From assembly GCF_026339735.1 (NCBI RefSeq), contig NZ_JAPEQG010000001.1, forward strand, positions 3,224,001 to 3,288,000: a stretch of DNA of 64,000 nt, given 5' to 3'. Positions 6,718 to 13,754 of this stretch are shown one piece after another; position 1 is the first letter of the stretch, and each line of letters starts with the position of its first letter. Origin of the DNA: Streptomyces sp. NBC_01669 (lineage in GTDB: Bacteria; Actinomycetota; Actinomycetes; Streptomycetales; Streptomycetaceae). A program made the position numbers and the translations under genes. Below the pieces are notes generated by a model that saw nothing but the letters and a program-made list of their open reading frames with translations, did not search any database and was not told the origin of the DNA.

Positions 6718-9653
6718 CTGCGTGCCTCCTCGACTGTGTCCCCCGTCTCATCGGTTCGACCACCGAAACGGTCTGTCCGCTCGGTCTGCTCAGTCTGTGC
6801 GGTGCCGGCACCGGTGACGGCACCGTCGGCGATCTCCGCCTCGACGTCGCGGCGGCCGTCCTTCGCCCCCTGGTGGAAACCGCCGAGGCGGCGGCGCAGC
6901 GCGTCCTTGTCCAGGCTGCCCTTGCGCTCGGCGGTGGGGGCGGCGGCGGGCTTGACAACCTTGGGGGTGCGCTTGGGAAGGCCCTTGTCGGTGATGCGCT
7001 CGGCCTGCGGCTCCGGCTGCCGGGGGCCGGGAAAGGCCTCGGCGGCGGGCACCGGGGAAGGAGCCGGGGCGGTGAAGGGCTCCGGGGTCTCGTCCGCGGT
7101 GCGCTCGTGGCGGTCGGGACCGATGGCGTACGGGTCGGGGGTCGCCGGGGTCTCATGGGCCGGTGCGGCCGACGGGACCGGCTGAGCCGCGGGGACGTCC
7201 CGGAGCTCCGGGAGCCGGACCTGCATCGTGGTCTCGGACTCGGACTCGGCGGCTACCGGCTCGGGTGCCGCCGGAGCGGGCACCTCCGCCGGAGCGGGCA
7301 CCTCCGCCGGAGCGGGCATGTCCGCCGGAGCGGGCACGTCAGCCTGGGCCGGGTCCGGTGCCGACTCGCGGATCGTCTGCTCGGCGGCGGCGATCAGCGG
7401 GTCGTCGGGCAGGGCGAGCGTCCGGCCGGGCAGGGCATTGGAGTTCGCCTCGGCGACCGATCCGGGCAGGTTCACCGCGGGCGCGTCCCCCGGCGCGGTC
7501 ACGGGCGGCGGCGTGGCGCCGGGGGGCGCCTTCGGCAGCAGCGCCTGCGGCAGCACGACGACCGCCGTCACCCCGCTGCCCTTCTGCTCACGCAGCTGGA
7601 CCCGCACCCCGTGGCGCGCCGCGAGGAGCGACGTCACCTGGAGTCCGAGGCCCGCGCCGTCGGCGTTCTGCTCGCCCGCCTCGAACGAGGACGGGTCGGC
7701 CAGGCGGGCGTTGAGCTCACCCATCCGTACGGACGACATGCCGATGCCCTCGTCCTGCACGGAGAGCATCACCTCGCCGGTCTCCAGCAGCCAGCCGGAG
7801 AGCTCGACATGCGAATCGGGCGGCGAGAAGGAGGTCGCGTTCTCCAGGAGTTCGGCGACCAGGTGGCTGAGGTCGTCGGCGGCGAAACCGGCGATCTGGG
7901 CGTGCGGCGGCAGGGACTGGATGGTGACCCGCTCGTACCGCTCGATCTCGCTGACGGCCGCACGCAACACGTCGACCAGCGGGATCGGGCCGGAGTGTCC
8001 GTGCCCGTGCTCGGCGCCCGCGAGGACCAGCATGTTCTCGCTGTGGCGCCGCATGACCGTGGCCATGTGGTCGAGCTTGAAGAGGGTGGCGAGCCGCTCC
8101 GGGTCCTGCTCGCGCTCCTCCAGGCTCTCGATGACGCCGAGCTGGCGCTCGACGAGGCCGAGGGTGCGCAGCGAGAGGTTGACGAAGGTGTGGTGGACCG
8201 TGTTCTTGAGCCGCTCCAGCTGGGCGGTCAGATCGGCGGTGCGGACCTGGAGTTCGGCGCGCTGGAGCGTGAGGGCCTCGCGTCCGGCGATCAGTTCGCC
8301 GCGCTCGTTCTCCAGATCCTCGAACCGGCCGTTGAACTCGTGGAGCAGCCCGTGCAGCTTGCCGTGCAGGGCGTTGAGGGATCGAACGACCTGGGCGAAC
8401 TCGTCGTTGCGGCCGGTGTAGCGGACCGGCTCGGCGGTGGCGGGCTCCTCGGCGAGGCGGGCGGCGCCGATCCGCAGGACGGCGAGCGGCTGGGTCAGCG
8501 TACGGGCCACGGCGGTGGAGACGCCGACGGCGATCAGCAGACAGCCGCCGAGGAGTGCGATGCGCAGTTCGAGGGCGGTGACGTCGTCGTCGCGCAGCTG
8601 CTCCAGGCGTCGCACCTGGGTGGTGCCGAGGGCGGACTCGACGCTGCGCATCCGGTCGATGCGGGCGGAGAGTGCCGCCTCGACCTTCTTCCGGTCGGCC
8701 TTCTGGTCGGAGTCCGACAGCTCGGGACGGTCGGTGAGTGCGGCGAGGTACTTCTCCGCGCGGTCGACGTCGGGCCCGGTGACGGTGGAGGAGAGCTTCT
8801 CCCGGGCGGTGCTGCCCGCGGCCTGGTCGAAGTCGGCGAGCGAGGAGAGCTCGCGGACCCTGGCCTGCTGGGCGGCGGCGCTCAGCTCGTCACGGTTGCG
8901 GTCGTCCTCGCTGCTGCCCTCGTCCTGGGTCTGGACGGGCAGCCCGGTGAACGGGTCGATCTGCGGGACCGTGGCCTCCTTGCGGGGCACGGAGAGCGCC
9001 GCGATCAGCAGCCCGCGGGTGGCGGAGGCCTGATCGGCTGCCTGGCCGAGAGCGAGGGGCGCACGGGTGGCCTCGGCGGCGCGCGGCGGGGTCTTCTCGG
9101 CGAGTTCGTCGGCGAGGTCGTGGAGCTTGGCGATGACCTCGGAGTACGCCTGGTGGGCGGCGATTGCCGAGCCCTTGCCGGTGAGGGCGGTGCGGCGCAG
9201 GGAGGGGATCGTGGAGAGGTCGCGGCGCAGCGCGGCGGGGGCCGTGTCGCGGATCTCGTCGATCTGCTGGTCGACGCGGGCGCTGGGGCCGTCTTTCTTC
9301 GCGTCGGACTTCCCGTCCCGGCCGCCCGCGATGTAGGCGGTGACTTCGTCACGCTCGTCCGCGAGGGAGTGGGCGAGGGCCACCGCCTGCTGGTTCAGCT
9401 GGGCAAGGGTGACCAGCCGCTGGGACTCGGTCAGTTCGGTGGAGGCGCCGAGGGCCGCGGGTGCGCCCGCGGCGATGACGGTGATACCGACGACCGCGAC
9501 GCCGGCGACCAGCCGGCTGCGTACGCGGGCGGTGCGCCGGGTGGGCTCACTCCCGCTCGGCGCCGGAGGTGTCTCCCCGGTACCGCTTCGCTCGCTGCCT
9601 TTGCTCCGAGGCCGCTTCTTCTGCACCGGTGCTCGCAATCTTGACTCGTCCAC
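6714..9653 (-). CDS. cvnA: Conservon sensor histidine kinase-like protein (CvnA)
   Basis: This 979-residue membrane protein has a basic N-terminus, a first transmembrane helix (LVAGVAVVGITVIAAGAPAA) and an extracytoplasmic nitrate/sulfonate-sensor-like helical domain. A second helix (LLGGCLLIAVGVSTAVA), a HAMP region and a coiled coil follow. The HATPase_c domain has N box LVAELLENATSFS, G1 VQDEGIGMS and G2 GAGLGLQV. The segment in the dimerisation position (LDHMATVMRRHSENMLVLAG) lacks the usual HE/DxxxP H-box, as in other CvnA proteins. The last third is Pro/Ala-rich with repeated PAPAEV units. The start is GTG 9653; the ribosome-binding site is poor, so a slightly internal start is possible. 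Confidence 0.9.
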   Translation of the reverse strand: MDESRLRAPVQKKRPRSKGSERSGTGETPPAPSGSEPTRRTARVRSRLVAGVAVVGITVIAAGAPAALGASTELTESQRLVTLAQLNQQAVALAHSLADERDEVTAYIAGGRDGKSDAKKDGPSARVDQQIDEIRDTAPAALRRDLSTIPSLRRTALTGKGSAIAAHQAYSEVIAKLHDLADELAEKTPPRAAEATRAPLALGQAADQASATRGLLIAALSVPRKEATVPQIDPFTGLPVQTQDEGSSEDDRNRDELSAAAQQARVRELSSLADFDQAAGSTAREKLSSTVTGPDVDRAEKYLAALTDRPELSDSDQKADRKKVEAALSARIDRMRSVESALGTTQVRRLEQLRDDDVTALELRIALLGGCLLIAVGVSTAVARTLTQPLAVLRIGAARLAEEPATAEPVRYTGRNDEFAQVVRSLNALHGKLHGLLHEFNGRFEDLENERGELIAGREALTLQRAELQVRTADLTAQLERLKNTVHHTFVNLSLRTLGLVERQLGVIESLEEREQDPERLATLFKLDHMATVMRRHSENMLVLAGAEHGHGHSGPIPLVDVLRAAVSEIERYERVTIQSLPPHAQIAGFAADDLSHLVAELLENATSFSPPDSHVELSGWLLETGEVMLSVQDEGIGMSSVRMGELNARLADPSSFEAGEQNADGAGLGLQVTSLLAARHGVRVQLREQKGSGVTAVVVLPQALLPKAPPGATPPPVTAPGDAPAVNLPGSVAEANSNALPGRTLALPDDPLIAAAEQTIRESAPDPAQADVPAPADMPAPAEVPAPAEVPAPAAPEPVAAESESETTMQVRLPELRDVPAAQPVPSAAPAHETPATPDPYAIGPDRHERTADETPEPFTAPAPSPVPAAEAFPGPRQPEPQAERITDKGLPKRTPKVVKPAAAPTAERKGSLDKDALRRRLGGFHQGAKDGRRDVEAEIADGAVTGAGTAQTEQTERTDRFGGRTDETGDTVEEARS

Positions 9654-9992
9654 CCTTGAAGCAAAGGTGACGCACGGTCATATGTGGAATGACACCCCGA
9701 CCCCTGGTACGGCTTCCGACCATTCCAGTGCTTTTGAGAGGGGGGCGCGCATCAACCGCTCCGCCACCCGAACGAGTGAACATCACTCCGGAGTTGACGA
9801 ACAAGTCTCCCCCCGGGCGCCGCAGCCCACACCTGGACCATCGGCTGGAACTTCCGCCCGGGCTTTGGCAGGATGCCCGCCCGCACCCGGCACGGAGCCA
9901 CTCCTTCCGCTCAAGCCACCCCACTGACCTGCCGGTACGGTCCAACGCCGCGATCGTGCAGGCCTCGTGAAGGCGTCGTGCAGACTGGCCGT
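9654..9992. promoter_or_regulatory. Divergent intergenic region between cvnA and the PP2C gene
   Basis: The stretch separates two divergent transcription units and must hold both promoters. I see no convincing -35/-10 pair and no reading frame with coding bias. It contains a CATATG palindrome at about 9681 and a TTGACG hexamer at 9794 without a matching -10. Confidence 0.4.
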
Positions 9993-10778
9993 ATGCGCAT
10001 CGAACTCGCCACGGCCCCCGGCAGCCCCGAGCGTCCCAACGAGGACTGGGCAGCCACCGCGCTTCCCGCTTCCGGCGCGGGTGGGACGCTGGTTCTGCTC
10101 GACGGAGTCACTCCGCCGCAGGGGGACGACGGTTGTGTGCACTCCGTGCCCTGGTTCACCGCGCGACTGGGCGGATCACTGGTCGAACTGTCGGGTTCGC
10201 GGCGGGATCTGACGCTCACCGAGATCCTCGCCGAGTCCATCCGGCGCACCGCCGACACGCATCGTTCCCTGTGTGACCTTTCTCACGTGCGCACTCCTCA
10301 GGCGACCGTCGTCATGGCGCGCTGGGGCTCGGAGGAGATCGAACACCTGGTGCTCTCCGACTCCGTACTACTGTTCGAATCGCCGGACGGATCGGTGCGC
10401 GCGCTGCTCGACGACCGGCTCGACCGGCTGCCGCCGGGCTCCCTGGCCACCGACGAGATCGCCGATGCGCAGGTACGGAACAAGGAGGGCGGCTTCTTCA
10501 CCGCCGCCGCCGACCCCGGGGTGGCGGTCCGCGCCGTGACCGGACGGACGCCGCTCGTCGAGGTGCGGGCGGTGGCCGCGCTGACGGACGGGGCGAGCCG
10601 CTGGACGGAGATGTTCCACGAGGGGGACTGGACGGCCTGCCTCGCGGTACTCCACAAGGAGGGCACGCAGGGGCTGATCGACCGGGTCAGGTCCCTGGAG
10701 GACGCGGACACGGAGCGCGCGTATCTGCGGCGCAGCAAGACGCACGACGACGCGACAGCGGTCTACGTGGTGCTGTAG
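9993..10778 (+). CDS. PP2C-like Ser/Thr phosphatase domain protein
   Basis: The 261-residue protein starts at ATG 9993 (MRIELATAPGSPERPNEDW). It shows degenerate PP2C motifs in order: PNEDW near the N-terminus, LVLLDGV (the acidic metal-binding motif reduced to one Asp), LSDS, ALTDGASR and C-terminal HDDATAVYV. Several Asp residues of the canonical metal sites remain, so activity is plausible, though it belongs to the short divergent PF13672-type group. It is a single gene, with a hairpin about 80 nt downstream. The reading frame extends upstream of 9993, but that part has poor composition and no ribosome-binding site. Confidence 0.8.
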   Translation: MRIELATAPGSPERPNEDWAATALPASGAGGTLVLLDGVTPPQGDDGCVHSVPWFTARLGGSLVELSGSRRDLTLTEILAESIRRTADTHRSLCDLSHVRTPQATVVMARWGSEEIEHLVLSDSVLLFESPDGSVRALLDDRLDRLPPGSLATDEIADAQVRNKEGGFFTAAADPGVAVRAVTGRTPLVEVRAVAALTDGASRWTEMFHEGDWTACLAVLHKEGTQGLIDRVRSLEDADTERAYLRRSKTHDDATAVYVVL

Positions 10779-10861
10779 GTCACCCGGGTACGGGGTCGGC
10801 CCGCACCGGCGGCGTGGGTGGTTTCCACGGGGCGGGGGTCCGAGAGCACCCGGGGACGCCT

Positions 10862-10886
10862 GGCCGGGCCGGGGTCGGGCCCGGCC
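10862..10886. terminator. GC-rich hairpin between convergent genes
   Basis: A 9-bp perfect stem (GGCCGGGCC with GGCCCGGCC) and 7-nt loop lies between the convergent phosphatase and MarR genes. Confidence 0.5.
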
Positions 10887-10904
10887 GGGGTCGGGCGGCC
10901 GGCG

Positions 10905-11336
10905 TCAGTCCTCGGCCCGGGCGTTCAAGTGGTGCAGCAGCCGTGCCAATTCCGCCACCTCGGTCCGGTCCCAGTCGGCGAGTTTCCTCACGTACCGGTC
11001 GCGGCGCGCATCGCGGACGCTGCGGAAGCGCGCCAGCCCCTCGTCGGTGAGATGGACGAGGAAGGCCCGCCCGTCGGCCGGATCGGGCTCGCGCGCCACC
11101 AGTCCGAGCTCCTCCAGGGCGCGCAGCTGGCGGCTCATGGTCGCCTTCCCGACGCCGAAGTACGCGGCGAGATCGGTGGCCCGCTGCTGCCCCACCGACT
11201 CCAGCCGCACGAAGAGTCCGTACGCCGCGGCCTCCAGCTCGGGATGGACCTCCCGCGCCATCTCACCGGAACTGGCCCGCGCGCGGCGCAGAAATACGGC
11301 CAATTCCCGCTCCAGTGCCAGGAATTCGTGGTCCAC
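10905..11336 (-). CDS. MarR family transcriptional regulator
   Basis: A winged-helix regulator of 143 residues in this reading. The recognition region reads RATDLAAYFGVGKATMSRQLRALEELGLV and the wing REPDPADGRAFLVHLTDEG, both typical of MarR dimers. GTG 11336 was chosen because GGAGGA lies 6 nt upstream and the protein (MDHEFLALERELAVFL) then has normal MarR length. Other starts at 11387 (GAGGGG 8 nt upstream) and 11396 would add a Gly/Ser-rich extension. It is divergent from the muramidase gene. No ligand or target can be read from the sequence. Confidence 0.85.
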   Translation of the reverse strand: MDHEFLALERELAVFLRRARASSGEMAREVHPELEAAAYGLFVRLESVGQQRATDLAAYFGVGKATMSRQLRALEELGLVAREPDPADGRAFLVHLTDEGLARFRSVRDARRDRYVRKLADWDRTEVAELARLLHHLNARAED

Positions 11337-11629
11337 ACCACTTCCTCCGGCCGCGCCGGGTTCACTACCGCTTTCGCTCCCGTGCACGTCAAACACCCCT
11401 CATGAGCTTTCCTGCCGCTGAAAGTTTCCTTCGCCGCCGGTCATCGCCGCAGCTCCGCCAGTATTTCGCAGGCGTAGACCAACGGCACCGCCCAGGCCCT
11501 CTTCCGCCGCGCGGGTCTACGTGCGTAGCGTCATTGCTGGCATGTTCACACCATGACATGCCACAGGGGTGCGCCGAGCCGCCCCCCTGGGTCTGCAGAT
11601 CCCCCCACCGAGGCCTCGGAGGCACGCAC

Positions 11630-12481
11630 ATGCCCGTGCACAGATCCGGATCCGGAACGACCCGCCGCTCACGCTTAGCGGCGCTGGGAACCCTCCTCGC
11701 AGCACTTTCGCTTCTGCTCACCCTGCCCGGCGCGGCCACCGCGGCCGACTCCCCCACGGCCGCCGCCAAGAAGCCCGCGCGCGGGTCGGCCACGATGGGC
11801 ATGGGCGTCATCGCCCACGACGGCCAGGGCGGTCTGCCGCGCGACACGCGTGTCGTCCAGACCGAAGGCGTGGACGTCAGCAGTCACCAGGGCAACGTCG
11901 ACTGGGCGACTCTCTGGAACAGCGGCGTCCGCTGGGCCTACACCAAGGCCACCGAGGGCACGTACTACACGAATCCCTACTTCGCGCAGCAGTACAACGG
12001 CTCCTACAACGTCGGCATGATCCGCGGTGCGTACCACTTCGCCACCCCGGACACCACGAGCGGCGCCACCCAGGCCAACTATTTCGTGGACCACGGGGGC
12101 GGCTGGTCGAAGGACGGCAAGACGCTGCCCGGCGTGCTCGACATCGAGTGGAACCCGTACGGCGCGCAGTGCTACGGCAAGACGCAGGCCGGCATGGTGG
12201 CCTGGATCCGCGACTTCGTGAACACGTACAAGGCACGCACCGGGCGTGACGCGGTCATCTACACCGCGACCAGCTGGTGGACGACCTGCACCGGGAACAA
12301 CGCGGGCTTCGGCACCACCAACCCGCTCTGGGTGGCCCGTTACGACACCACGGTCGGCACACTCCCGGCCGGCTGGGGCTACTACACCATCTGGCAGTAC
12401 ACGTCGTCCGGCCCGTACGTCGGCGACCACAACCACTTCAACGGCGCCCTCGACCGCGTACAGGCACTCGCCAACGGCTGA
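11630..12481 (+). CDS. Secreted GH25 lysozyme (N,O-diacetylmuramidase type)
   Basis: This 283-residue exported muramidase starts at ATG 11630 with GGAGG 7 nt upstream. A signal peptide (to about residue 42) ends GAATAADS, then a short basic spacer leads to the GH25 domain (about 80-283). The domain contains EGVDVSSHQGNVDW, the KATEGTYY segment, the acidic catalytic pair in VLDIEW, and IWQYTSSG. The domain is complete and there is no separate cell-wall-binding module. The enzyme cleaves beta-1,4 bonds between MurNAc and GlcNAc. It forms a cluster of envelope-active genes with the neighbouring deacetylase. Confidence 0.93.
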   Translation: MPVHRSGSGTTRRSRLAALGTLLAALSLLLTLPGAATAADSPTAAAKKPARGSATMGMGVIAHDGQGGLPRDTRVVQTEGVDVSSHQGNVDWATLWNSGVRWAYTKATEGTYYTNPYFAQQYNGSYNVGMIRGAYHFATPDTTSGATQANYFVDHGGGWSKDGKTLPGVLDIEWNPYGAQCYGKTQAGMVAWIRDFVNTYKARTGRDAVIYTATSWWTTCTGNNAGFGTTNPLWVARYDTTVGTLPAGWGYYTIWQYTSSGPYVGDHNHFNGALDRVQALANG

Positions 12482-12493
12482 TCGCCCGCCCCC

Positions 12494-12528
12494 GGAGCCC
12501 CGGTGACGCACCCCGTCACCGGGGCTCC
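12494..12528 (+). terminator. Hairpin terminator after the muramidase gene
   Basis: A perfect 14-bp stem (GGAGCCCCGGTGAC with GTCACCGGGGCTCC) and 7-nt loop begins 12 nt after the stop codon. Confidence 0.8.
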
Positions 12529-12575
12529 CGCATGCCTCGACCGCCGCCTCCGCCATCGCGCGCCCCACTATGCAC

Positions 12576-12600
12576 TTGATGTATACATCGTATGTATAGT
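12576..12600 (+). promoter_or_regulatory. AT-rich operator/promoter-like palindrome upstream of the deacetylase gene
   Basis: An AT-rich island in a GC-rich region contains the perfect 12-bp palindrome GATGTATACATC (12578-12589), followed by a second TGTATA half-site. TATAGT at 12595-12600 is a good -10 candidate; the -35 is unclear. The palindrome would overlap the promoter, as expected for a repressor operator. Confidence 0.5.
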
Positions 12601-12604
12601 CTCT

Positions 12605-12631
12605 GAACAGCGCACACCGTGTGCGCTGTTC
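12605..12631 (+). promoter_or_regulatory. Perfect 12-bp inverted repeat in the deacetylase leader
   Basis: GAACAGCGCACA, a 3-nt spacer and TGTGCGCTGTTC form a perfect palindrome that ends 8 nt before the GGGAG ribosome-binding site. It could be a dimeric-regulator operator or a leader RNA hairpin. Confidence 0.55.
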
Positions 12632-12653
12632 AGCCGTGAGGGAGTGACGTGTC

Positions 12654-13418
12654 TTGCCCACGAAGACGAAGTCGATCGGTACGGGGTTGGCCGTCGCTCT
12701 TGTGACGGCGGTCACCCTCACGCTGAGCGGCTGCTCGATGCAGACCACGGCCCCGGGCTCGGCGCGGGGGGACGCAGCCTCCGACGCCAAGGGCTCGTTC
12801 GGCCCGGTGGACTGCCGCAAGGCGAAGTGCATAGCGCTGACCTTCGACGCCGGGCCCGGCCCGGACACCCCGCACCTGCTGGACATCCTCAAGGAGAAGA
12901 AAGTGCACGCCACCTTCTTCCTGCTCGGCAGGAACCACGTGCTGAAGCACCCCGACACGGTGCGCCGCATCGAGGCGGAGGGCCACGAGGTGGCCAACCA
13001 CACGTGGTCGCACAAGATCCTGACGGACCGGAAGCCCGCCGTCATACGTGCCGAGCTGGAGAAGACGCAGGACGCGATAGCGAAGATCACCGGCAAGAAG
13101 CCGCGGCTGATGCGCCCGCCGCAGGGCCGTACCGACGACACGGTCTCCGGCATCAGCAAGGACCTGGGGCTCTCGCAGATCCTCTGGAGCGCGACCGCCA
13201 AGGACTACTCGACGACCGACTCCGCGCTGATCAAGAAGCGGATACTCGACCAGGCGAGCAAGGACGGCATCATCCTGCTGCACGACATCTACAAGGGGAC
13301 CGTGCCCGCGGTGCCGGGCATCATCGACGCGCTGAAGGAGCGCGGCTACACCCTGGTGACGGTCCCGCAGCTGATGGCCCCCGCGGAGCCGGTGCCGGGG
13401 ACCGTCTACCGCCCCTGA
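12654..13418 (+). CDS. Polysaccharide deacetylase (NodB domain) lipoprotein
   Basis: The 254-residue lipoprotein starts at TTG 12654 with GGGAG 9 nt upstream. The lipobox LSGC places the lipidated cysteine at residue 27. The NodB domain (about 58-245) shows motif 2 HTWSH (His116 and His120), motif 3 RPPQGR and motif 5 LLHD. Motif 1 reads TFDAGPGP rather than TFDDGP, so the second, metal-binding aspartate is alanine (residue 66). Family members remove acetyl groups from peptidoglycan, chitin or xylan. With the altered metal site, activity is uncertain. Confidence 0.88.
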   Translation: MPTKTKSIGTGLAVALVTAVTLTLSGCSMQTTAPGSARGDAASDAKGSFGPVDCRKAKCIALTFDAGPGPDTPHLLDILKEKKVHATFFLLGRNHVLKHPDTVRRIEAEGHEVANHTWSHKILTDRKPAVIRAELEKTQDAIAKITGKKPRLMRPPQGRTDDTVSGISKDLGLSQILWSATAKDYSTTDSALIKKRILDQASKDGIILLHDIYKGTVPAVPGIIDALKERGYTLVTVPQLMAPAEPVPGTVYRP

Positions 13419-13437
13419 GCGCGGCCGGTCACGACGC

Positions 13438-13650
13438 TCAGCGGGACCCCGTCACCGGCTCGGCGGTGTCCTTGAGCCCGGTGCCGTCCGGGTTCGCCCG
13501 GCGCCGCGCGAGCTGCCGCTCGTCCGCCACCTCGCCGACCGGCCGCGCCATGGAGTCCAAGGGGGCTGCGGTCCGGCCGACGGACCGCAGCATGCCGGTC
13601 TGCGGGACCGGCGTGTCCTTTCCGCTCCCCGCCCGGACGCGGAACAGCAC
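13438..13650 (-). CDS. Small hypothetical protein or coding remnant
   Basis: I do not recognise this 70-residue frame. Its third codon positions are almost entirely G or C over some 70 codons, which is strong evidence that it is or was translated. It contains the protein-like stretches GSGKDTPVPQTGMLRS and GTGLKDTAEPVT. The start is uncertain: GTG 13650 lacks a clear ribosome-binding site, and the frame stays open to GTG 13725, across the probable lon terminator. It could be the surviving end of a longer gene. Confidence 0.35.
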   Translation of the reverse strand: MLFRVRAGSGKDTPVPQTGMLRSVGRTAAPLDSMARPVGEVADERQLARRRANPDGTGLKDTAEPVTGSR

Positions 13651-13674
13651 GTCCGCACACCCGGATACGCGGAA

Positions 13675-13708
13675 CGGCCCGCACCGCCCTTTCGGGTGGC
13701 GCGGGCCG
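13675..13708 (-). terminator. Probable lon terminator hairpin
   Basis: An imperfect 14-bp stem (CGGCCCGCACCGCC with GGTGGCGCGGGCCG) and short loop lies about 50 nt past the lon stop codon. Confidence 0.55.
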
Positions 13709-13754
13709 TCCGACCGGCCGCGCACGTCATGCCACGCCCGTCACGCCATGGCGC

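Noticed and set aside
6699..9644. Long open frame antisense to cvnA
   Set aside because: Gly/Asp-rich shadow translation; the minus-strand frame has clear CvnA domains.
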